From an uncultured Bacilli bacterium (GTDB lineage: Bacteria; Bacillota_I; Bacilli_A; RF39; UBA660): a stretch of 40,264 bases of DNA. The notes under the pieces are model-generated. The model had not been told where the DNA came from, ran no database searches, and saw nothing but the letters and a program-made list of their open reading frames with translations. Of this stretch, positions 34,701-40,264 are shown in pieces. Location of the stretch: the NCBI GenBank assembly GCA_944371325.1, contig CALVXO010000015.1, positions 1 through 40,264 on the forward strand. Reading direction: 5' to 3'. How positions within the stretch are numbered: the first letter of the stretch is position 1; each line of letters starts with the position of its first letter. The position numbers and the translations under genes were made by a program.

Positions 34701-34790
34701 TAAACAATCGTTATTAATTCTATTACTATATCGTTTATTCCAATGCATAGAATCCCACCAATCTAATAAATGAGAAATACTGCATTTCAT
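34683..34790 (-). CDS. Leader peptide of the recombinase gene
   Basis: 35 codons, MKCSISHLLDWWDSMHWNKR and onward to LRSQRY, rich in Trp, Ser and Asn. The ATG lies only about 8-10 bases after the likely transcription start, with no ribosome site, so it may be read from an almost leaderless mRNA. Its last codons (LRSQRY-stop) cover the 5' arm of the terminator at 34658-34700. A ribosome finishing the leader would therefore keep the hairpin from forming. Translation-coupled attenuation is inferred from geometry. Confidence 0.6.
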   Translation of the reverse strand: MKCSISHLLDWWDSMHWNKRYSNRINNDCLRSQRY

Positions 34791-34803
34791 TTATTGGTTT
34801 TAT

Positions 34804-34831
34804 ATTCTATCACTTATTTTTTCTTTGTCAA
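34804..34831 (-). promoter_or_regulatory. Promoter of the recombinase operon
   Basis: TTGACA (34831-34826), a 16-base spacer and TAGAAT (34809-34804). The sequence aligns with the leftward promoter of the remnant at 28574-28602. Confidence 0.7.
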
Positions 34832-34836
34832 TAGGG

Positions 34837-35112
34837 CTAGTTTTTATGCTTTTTAATATAAGTTTCTAATTTATTAAAAGGTATAGACTTTTCTAATGTA
34901 TTAATATAAACACTCTCACATTCATTAAAGAAAAGATATGTTATCTCATTTATTTCTAACTTATGTGGTTCTATATAAGCAATGTTAGTTTTAGGAATGT
35001 GAATAATATTGCCTTTAATAATTTTAGATTTGATATTGAGAAATTTAAGTATGTTTTTAATTCGTTTTTCTAACACATCATCAATATCTAATTTTTCCTT
35101 TATTATCTGCAT
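34837..35112 (-). CDS. Recombinase-associated small protein (intact copy)
   Basis: 91 residues, unrecognised. It has a Lys/Ile/Asp-rich helical N-terminus (MQIIKEKLDIDDVLEKRI), then IPKTNIAYIEPHKLEINEIT (about residues 43-62), then a Tyr/Asn-rich end. The central block resembles a LytTR-like or small beta/alpha domain, but the assignment is uncertain. It starts behind AAAGGAGTTG and lies after an attenuator leader and before the recombinase promoter. A second, damaged copy with the same leader layout is at 28722-28928. It is probably a regulator of the element. Confidence 0.6.
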   Translation of the reverse strand: MQIIKEKLDIDDVLEKRIKNILKFLNIKSKIIKGNIIHIPKTNIAYIEPHKLEINEITYLFFNECESVYINTLEKSIPFNKLETYIKKHKN

Positions 35113-35138
35113 AACTAATCAACTCCTTTCAAGTATAT

Positions 35139-35234
35139 AAAAAAGGTTAACCGAAATTAACCTTTCATATATTACAAGTCGATTAGTTCGACTAATTTCC
35201 CTATGGTGCGATAGTTAAGATAGTCCGAAACCAT
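35139..35234 (-). promoter_or_regulatory. Attenuator leader of the small-protein gene
   Basis: After the promoter at 35270-35278 the transcript contains the 13-base core ACTATCGCACCAT (35215-35203), a hairpin (AGTCGAACTAATCGACT) and the terminator AAAGGTTAA/TTAACCTTT plus T-run (35165-35139), just before the 34837-35112 gene. A 20-codon frame MVSDYLNYRTIGKLVELIDL (35234-35172) spans the core and hairpin, but lacks a ribosome site. Leader-peptide or ligand control is possible. Confidence 0.6.
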
Positions 35235-35269
35235 CACAACAAATAAATAAACAATTTAATTCTATAATC

Positions 35270-35278
35270 ATTATACCA
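35270..35278 (-). promoter_or_regulatory. Extended -10 promoter of the small-protein leader
   Basis: TGG-TATAAT on the minus strand upstream of the attenuator leader. No good -35 is visible. Confidence 0.6.
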
Positions 35279-35315
35279 TGACTTTTACTAATTTTTATAA
35301 ATAATTTTTATAAAA

Positions 35316-35350
35316 ATGAAAAAGACCTAGAGCTTCTAAAGTTTTCTAGG
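35316..35350 (-). terminator. Terminator downstream of the Abi-side genes
   Basis: CCTAGA/TCTAGG arms (35350-35345 and 35331-35326) with a T-rich tail on the minus strand, a second stop behind the candidate small RNA. Confidence 0.6.
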
Positions 35351-35384
35351 CACATTTCATATATAATATTACATTATTTAAAAC

Positions 35385-35450
35385 AAAAAAGCAAGTCAGA
35401 CGCATCCAACTTGCTCAGATGGGATCCGAAGATACACCATCGCCATTCAC
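35385..35450 (-). ncRNA. Candidate short RNA with its own promoter and terminator
   Basis: The minus-strand promoter at 35457-35485 would start a transcript near 35450. It contains GATGG...CCATC (with TATCTTCGGATC between) and ends in the terminator AGCAAGT/ACTTGCT plus six T (35415-35385). It encodes no plausible protein. A function as antisense or regulator of the element is only a guess. Confidence 0.55.
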
Positions 35451-35456
35451 ATTTAT

Positions 35457-35485
35457 AATATACCATAATTGCAAAAATTATGCAA
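35457..35485 (-). promoter_or_regulatory. Promoter of the candidate short RNA
   Basis: TTGCAT (35485-35480), a 17-base spacer and TATATT (35462-35457), with TGG before the -10 (an extended element). Confidence 0.7.
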
Positions 35486-35493
35486 TAATTTGA

Positions 35494-36468
35494 TCAACTT
35501 TTTATGAAATTTCGTAAAGCCGATAATTTATTCTTTGTATCTGAATATATAATTTTATTATAAATACTAATGGAAATTTTATTTCTAAATTCTTCAATAA
35601 TTTTTTCATAATCATTTACAAATTTATTAATTTCAGTTTTAGTAATTCCATACTTCTTTAATAACACTGAAATTATAAGAACATAATCAGTAATTGTATT
35701 AAAATCAATTCCTGTACAACCAATTTCATTTTCTAGATATTTACATAATTTAGTATCAATTTTTCCATCTTTAAATCTTACATCAAAAACTACATCATTA
35801 TGTGCAATTGAATTTCTTAACGATTTAATTAAATACATAATTTTTTCAGGAAATTTAGCATTAGTATCAAATGCAATATTTATATTCATTTCTTTATCAA
35901 TTTTATTTCTAACTTTAAATTCTAAACTCTTAATTAAATCTGCGAATGTTCCTAATGTAATTATTTCAAATATACCCCAAATTGGAACGTGCCTATCTTT
36001 TGAATAAAAATGACTAACAATTTTATTTTCATTATTATAACTTCTAGATAAAGAAGAATAAATATTATTTTGTACTGATAATCTTTGTTTCATTTTCTTT
36101 TTATATTCTTCACTAGTATTACTATTTCTATAATCAGTCATACCATTTTCATAAATAACATTAAATTCATCAGTTTTATATTCTTCAACTAATATTTGAA
36201 GTACAATATTTTTTGAAATCGTTTCTATTTGCATTATTTGTGGATATAATAAACTTTTTAATTTAGAGTCAAAATCAACTATTGAAACTATTTCATCAAA
36301 ACTAGATAAATTTATTCTATTTTGTGGATTATTAATATATCTATAACCCTTATATCCATGATAATAACCTATATTTCTTAGATTCTTTTTATCTTTAGTT
36401 CCTTCAATAGAAATATTATGCTTTTCTCTTAAATATTTCATTAAAGCATTTGTTGTTCTAACTTTCAT
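35494..36468 (-). CDS. Abi-family abortive infection protein with HEPN-like motif
   Basis: 324 residues from ATG 36468 (GAGGTGG upstream; a GTG at 36480 overlaps that site). The protein resembles AbiD/AbiF-type proteins: an N-terminal block RNIGYYHGYKGYRYINNP, a helical core and RNSIAHND (residues 218-225), a R-x4-H motif typical of HEPN RNases. Abi proteins stop phage infection by killing or stalling the infected cell. It is next to an unknown gene and a MobV relaxase, so it looks like a phage-defence cargo of the second element. RNase activity is inferred from the motif. Confidence 0.82.
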   Translation of the reverse strand: MKVRTTNALMKYLREKHNISIEGTKDKKNLRNIGYYHGYKGYRYINNPQNRINLSSFDEIVSIVDFDSKLKSLLYPQIMQIETISKNIVLQILVEEYKTDEFNVIYENGMTDYRNSNTSEEYKKKMKQRLSVQNNIYSSLSRSYNNENKIVSHFYSKDRHVPIWGIFEIITLGTFADLIKSLEFKVRNKIDKEMNINIAFDTNAKFPEKIMYLIKSLRNSIAHNDVVFDVRFKDGKIDTKLCKYLENEIGCTGIDFNTITDYVLIISVLLKKYGITKTEINKFVNDYEKIIEEFRNKISISIYNKIIYSDTKNKLSALRNFIKS

Positions 36469-36534
36469 CTTTATATCCACCTCACTTATATATAGAAAAA
36501 GAGCAAAATAAATCTTATATTTAATAAGTCTCTA

Positions 36535-37659
36535 CTAGCCCTTATTTATTCTACTTTTTTCTAATTTTCTTTCTAATCTTAATCTCTTAACTTCTTCTTG
36601 TTTTACAACTTCTTGGTCAACTTGACTTGCAATAGCATTAACTAATCTTTGGTGTAATTCATCTTCTTCTGGTGTATAGAACGTTGCAGCATCATTCCAT
36701 AATGTTAAAATTAAATCTTGTATTGTTACAGTATCTAATTTTTCTTTTTTACTAGCTCTTGAAAAGTATCCTACATAACATTCTAAATCTTTTGAACCTC
36801 CAGATTTAATATATTCATTCATAAATAATCTTAATCCTGGATCAGAACGATCTACTGCATACATCATTGGAATATCAATATTTCTTCCAAATTCTTTAGC
36901 AAATAAGAATGCTCTACGAGGACCAATTCTATTTCCACCTCGTTCTATAATTCTATACATTGCACAATCTAATATTCCTTCTTTTTGTTGAATCCATTTA
37001 TTAGCTTCATTGATAGTTTTTTCTAATTCATTATTTTCTGGTAGTTCAATTCCTTTTTCTTGAAACAATTTAACAACATCTCTAACATTTAATCCAGTTA
37101 ATTCTTCATCTTTTATAACTGACTCTGTATAGCCTGTAACATCTTCAGCCATTTCAACAAATCCATTTTTTGTTAAATGTAAATGTGCAACTCTAGAATT
37201 TGGATTTAAATAAACTATGTTTCTATATCTTGGTTTAGTAAAATAACATCTTTCTTCCCATGGTAATGATTTCATAAATACATTAGTGTTATAAAAATCA
37301 TTCCAGTCTAATTCCTTTGCATCTGAATTTTCATCAAGTAATTCATTTACATAAGGATTATTTTTAAACATTACATCATTAACATTAATTTGTTCTTGTC
37401 CACTTCCTGGCATTAATCTATTAATTTCATAGCTTGGGTATCTTAATTCATACCATACTGCTATTTTTTCAATTAAATCTCTCATTTCTCTTGGAGCGTG
37501 ATATTCTCCAATGTCAGTATAATTTCCTTTCACCATATTTTTAAAATACCAATCAATAAACTCATCAACTTTAGCATCTAAATCAATTAGTGTGCTTTCT
37601 ACTTCAGTAGCTCCAGTAAGCTTTGTTCTAAATTTTAATAATTCATCTTTAATACTCAT
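36535..37659 (-). CDS. Unknown 374-residue soluble protein
   Basis: Starts at ATG 37659 with AGGAGGG upstream (an earlier ATG at 37677 has none). MSIKDELLKFRTKL opens a mostly helical, charged protein without membrane segments. A region near EIAVWYELRYPSYEINRLMP and a later FAKEFGRNIDIPMMYAVDRS are distinctive, and the C-terminus is a coiled-coil-like Lys/Arg/Glu helix. No family is recognised. It is 54 bases upstream of the Abi gene and may be its operon partner, perhaps as immunity or as a second defence subunit. This is not proven. Confidence 0.6.
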   Translation of the reverse strand: MSIKDELLKFRTKLTGATEVESTLIDLDAKVDEFIDWYFKNMVKGNYTDIGEYHAPREMRDLIEKIAVWYELRYPSYEINRLMPGSGQEQINVNDVMFKNNPYVNELLDENSDAKELDWNDFYNTNVFMKSLPWEERCYFTKPRYRNIVYLNPNSRVAHLHLTKNGFVEMAEDVTGYTESVIKDEELTGLNVRDVVKLFQEKGIELPENNELEKTINEANKWIQQKEGILDCAMYRIIERGGNRIGPRRAFLFAKEFGRNIDIPMMYAVDRSDPGLRLFMNEYIKSGGSKDLECYVGYFSRASKKEKLDTVTIQDLILTLWNDAATFYTPEEDELHQRLVNAIASQVDQEVVKQEEVKRLRLERKLEKSRINKG

Positions 37660-37736
37660 TTTTAACCCTCCTGACAAGCAATATACAAATTAATTATACC
37701 ATATTATTTGTTTAATTTAACTATTTTTATATAATT

Positions 37737-39083
37737 TTATCTTTCAAAATCATCTTTTTCTTTACTTAAATCTAATTCTTCAATGTTTTCATCATCTAAA
37801 ACGTTATCTTCATACATATCATTAACTACATCAATGTATTTATCATCTTTATCATACCAACTATGAAGTTTATCGTGTAAGAAAGATATTAATTTTTCAA
37901 ATTTATCTTTCCAGTAATCTAATGTGTTTTTTAAATCTTGTATTTTAGATTTTAAAAATGATATTTCATTATCCTTTTCTTTAATCGTATCATTTAAAGT
38001 TTTAACTCTTAAATTAAGTGCTTCGTTATTTTCAGTAAGCGTCTTAATCTTATTATTCTTATCTTTTAGTTGTTCATAGGCATTAACTAGTGTATTAGAT
38101 AGAGTTTGGATTTTATCATACTCTTTACTAGTGTCATTAACTTGATTGATAAAGTCGATAAATGTTTCTTTATCTTCTTTTGATAAAATATAATTATCTT
38201 TATTTAATTTAGTTACTTTTAATTTATCAATTTTATCTTTTATATATTTAGAGTTTTGTTTTAACTCTGAAGATTTCTTATTTGCTTGTTTTAAGTTTTC
38301 AGTATTCTTTTCAATTTGTTTCTTCATCTCAATATAGTTGTCCATATCAGATACATGAATATCTCTATTTCTACCTTTTTGTTTTTTCTTTAAAGTAGAA
38401 TCTAAACTATATACTTGATTAAATTCTTCAATACATAAAGTTCTCATTTTATCTTGTAATCTAATTAGTGATTCTTTAGTAAACACATCAGATTTACCAA
38501 CTTGTTTTTCCATACCATTTTTGTTTTTATATTTAATTGGAACTCCAACAATATGTAAGTGTGGACTAGTTTCATCATAATGAATGATAGCACTAGCTAC
38601 TTTAAAGTTAGGAACAAGCATCTCTAAATCATCAACTTGTTTTTTATAGACTTCGGACATTTTCTTTTTAAAACTTTCATCTTTAGTATCCCAATATTCT
38701 TTATCTCCTAGTTCTAAAATAATTTCACAAGCAAGATCTTTTTTTTCATTATTAGATACATTATCAAAATAATTATCAATCATACGACTAGGTCTAGATT
38801 GTTTAGAATTGTATTCTAATCTAGCTTCTTCAAACTCATTTAAATATAATTCTTTTACATCATCAAGTGGAGAAGAAGTGCCTCTAACTATTTCAATTAG
38901 TTCTTTGTCATTATCATATTTTCTATAATTATGTTTATCTACTTTTGATAATTGTCTTACATTTTGAATAGCATTATTTGGTAAAGAAGTTGTTCCACTT
39001 AAATTATTTTTACCATTTTGTTTAGATATATTTTTTCTATTTTTATCACTACCTAGATGCAATGAATAAGCAAGCTCCGACAT
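37737..39083 (-). CDS. MobV-family relaxase of the second element
   Basis: 448 residues. The N-terminal Pre/Mob domain contains KHNYRKYDND (51-60) and the metal-binding motif IIHYDETSPHLH with H168, H175 and H177. The rest is an extended coiled coil (about 240-420) with an acidic end. It is distantly related to the first relaxase. It has a strong ribosome site (AAAGGAGG). A partial serine recombinase gene lies upstream with 247 bases between them, which hold several inverted repeats, a likely oriT. Confidence 0.9.
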   Translation of the reverse strand: MSELAYSLHLGSDKNRKNISKQNGKNNLSGTTSLPNNAIQNVRQLSKVDKHNYRKYDNDKELIEIVRGTSSPLDDVKELYLNEFEEARLEYNSKQSRPSRMIDNYFDNVSNNEKKDLACEIILELGDKEYWDTKDESFKKKMSEVYKKQVDDLEMLVPNFKVASAIIHYDETSPHLHIVGVPIKYKNKNGMEKQVGKSDVFTKESLIRLQDKMRTLCIEEFNQVYSLDSTLKKKQKGRNRDIHVSDMDNYIEMKKQIEKNTENLKQANKKSSELKQNSKYIKDKIDKLKVTKLNKDNYILSKEDKETFIDFINQVNDTSKEYDKIQTLSNTLVNAYEQLKDKNNKIKTLTENNEALNLRVKTLNDTIKEKDNEISFLKSKIQDLKNTLDYWKDKFEKLISFLHDKLHSWYDKDDKYIDVVNDMYEDNVLDDENIEELDLSKEKDDFER

Positions 39084-39105
39084 AGTTTCCCTCCTTTCTA
39101 GAAGT

Positions 39106-39207
39106 GACCACTTGAGTGGTCATTTTGGTCATCCAAAATTTCTAACCCCCTAGGAATTTTGTACGTTCCATACAAAATATCCAGTGGGCTAAGGTTTAAC
39201 ACCTTAG
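39106..39207 (+). other. Cluster of inverted repeats, candidate second oriT
   Basis: Perfect palindromes GACCACT-TG-AGTGGTC (39106-39121), TTTTGG-TCAT-CCAAAA (39123-39138), ATTTTGTA/TACAAAAT (39156-39178) and CTAAGGT/ACCTTAG (39189-39207) lie in tandem upstream of the relaxase gene. GAGTG|GTCATTTTGG resembles TAGTGTG|TTACTCTTTTGG of the first oriT. The rest of the 39083-39330 gap is hairpin-rich (also TAACCA/TGGTTA) with no gene. Confidence 0.5.
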
Positions 39208-39329
39208 AATCCGTTTACTTTATTCCGTAATAACCAAAACTTCGTAATGGTTAAAACTTCATAAAGTATTAATTTTTAAATTGCTATCGCCACTTTCATT
39301 TACTTCGTAAACAAAACGTGCCACGCATT

Positions 39330-40264
39330 TTAAAAATCTTCTTCGGTAACATTATCGGGTATTGTTTCAAATACATCTCTAATGTTTACCTTTATATCAT
39401 TAGGGCTATTCTGTGTAACAAGCATTCCCATTGATAACCAATTTTCATTTCCATTATTATTTTTTTGTAATGGGAAAATTCTTACTGGTATTTCATCTTT
39501 TAATATTGGTCCAATATCTAATTTTTCAGTATCTTTATAAAATGTACCTTTATATAAATTAACTTCATAACATTCATTTAATCTATAAAAGTTTTGCATT
39601 ATATCTTTAATACTAGTAAATTCATTATATCTAACTGGAACTGAAGTTTGTATTCCATTAAAGTCAATAATCATTTCTCTTTTACAATCAATATAACCTT
39701 GATTAAATAGCATTTTAAAATCTTCATAGAAAGTACTTCTAAAATTAACATTCTTAACAACATACATATTATTTATTTCTTCAAGTTCTATATCATCAAT
39801 ATATCTCATTACTATATCAGCTTTATCATCTCTATCTAAATCAGGCCAACATTCTTCAAATGCATGATAAGTAAGTGGTAATTTGATTTTGTTAATATAG
39901 TCCATATCTCTTTTAAGTAATATATCATCAACAGTAAAATTTAATTGTTCTGCTTGTTGATTAGATATAATCTTTTCTTCTAAATCTTTGATTAAGTTAT
40001 CTAATTTTTCAGTTTCATCTTTAAATTCTTCTATTGTAAATAATTCATTAAGAAATCCTTCTTTTAATCTTTTCTTTTTATTATTTAGTTTCTTAATTTC
40101 TTCTTCTAATTCATCCTTAGGATTTTCTAATTTATTTTTAAGTACTGGTAAAAAGAATTCATTAACAACTGAATCATATTCAAATACATCATTTAAAATA
40201 TGCATTATTGCTTCTTCAATTTTATTCTCTTTAATATTATTTTTACAATCTTCACATCTATAAT
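39330..40264 (-). CDS. Large serine recombinase of the second element, C-terminal part
   Basis: The gene continues beyond the window; 311 codons are visible. It starts in the zinc ribbon (YRCEDCKNNIKENKIEEAI at the window edge) and runs through the coiled coil and C-terminal beta region. It aligns along its length with the 600-residue recombinase at 32825 (for example TVDDILLKRDMDYI against [14 protein letters not shown], and VKNVNFRSTFYEDF against [14 protein letters not shown]). The catalytic domain is outside the window. It ends before the relaxase gene, as in the first element. Confidence 0.88.
   Translation of the reverse strand, partial: YRCEDCKNNIKENKIEEAIMHILNDVFEYDSVVNEFFLPVLKNKLENPKDELEEEIKKLNNKKKRLKEGFLNELFTIEEFKDETEKLDNLIKDLEEKIISNQQAEQLNFTVDDILLKRDMDYINKIKLPLTYHAFEECWPDLDRDDKADIVMRYIDDIELEEINNMYVVKNVNFRSTFYEDFKMLFNQGYIDCKREMIIDFNGIQTSVPVRYNEFTSIKDIMQNFYRLNECYEVNLYKGTFYKDTEKLDIGPILKDEIPVRIFPLQKNNNGNENWLSMGMLVTQNSPNDIKVNIRDVFETIPDNVTEEDF

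Overview
The window is very AT-rich, uses the standard bacterial code (TGA is a stop, for example in TGA/ATG overlaps between genes) and carries Bacillota-type genes: an hpf-secA pair, a BceRS/BceAB-like peptide-resistance locus, a Tad pilus operon with no secretin gene, and pflBA. I infer a Gram-positive, probably anaerobic, host-associated member of Bacilli or Clostridia. The species cannot be named from this sequence.

Layout. (1) 1-5.5 kb: a response regulator, BcrA-like ATPase, permease and histidine kinase, then a separately terminated BceA/BceB-type transporter. An exact copy of the BceR-type operator lies in front of the transporter. An anchored CAP-domain protein is next to this locus. 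(2) 5.6-11.5 kb: an integrated element ending beside the 3' end of secA. It has a tyrosine integrase, a replication-initiator-like protein, a divergently transcribed XRE regulator, a PemK-like toxin, a cold-shock protein and several unknown small genes. Palindromic operator sites (core GTCCAC-TATT-GTGGAC) sit on its promoters. Two genes appear to start at ATA and ATT codons. (3) 11.5-14.7 kb: secA and hpf, chromosomal housekeeping genes. (4) 14.7-24.6 kb: one Tad pilus operon (CpaB, CpaF/TadA, TadB, TadC, TadZ, a small pilin and pseudopilins). It begins with two unrecognised surface or membrane proteins and ends with two paralogous VirB2/TrbC-like small membrane proteins. The pilin gene has its own promoter and terminator. 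(5) 24.6-27.7 kb: tRNA-Gln(CTG), pflA and pflB. (6) 27.9-40.3 kb: a mobile-element hotspot. It holds a decayed element remnant, an intact integrative mobilizable element (serine recombinase, MobV relaxase and a pMV158-like oriT) with a histidine phosphatase/P-loop kinase pair beside the oriT, and part of a second related element (serine recombinase, MobV relaxase, an unknown 374-residue protein and an Abi/HEPN protein).

How the parts work together. The two-component system probably senses peptide antibiotics through the Bce transporter and induces it through the 959-972 site. In the Tad operon, the CpaF ATPase and the TadB/TadC platform would assemble the pilin, while CpaB and the operon-specific membrane proteins would act at the cell surface. 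No prepilin peptidase lies in the window. The mobile elements make heavy use of premature transcription termination. The serine recombinase gene has a 35-codon leader ORF whose stop codon lies just past the 5' arm of a Rho-independent terminator. A small protein family that precedes the recombinase has structured leaders, each ending in a terminator. The most unusual items are these attenuators, the operator-promoter architecture at 7.6-8.6 kb with its non-AUG genes, the twin VirB2-like proteins in the Tad operon, and the tandem mobilizable elements with a recognisable oriT.
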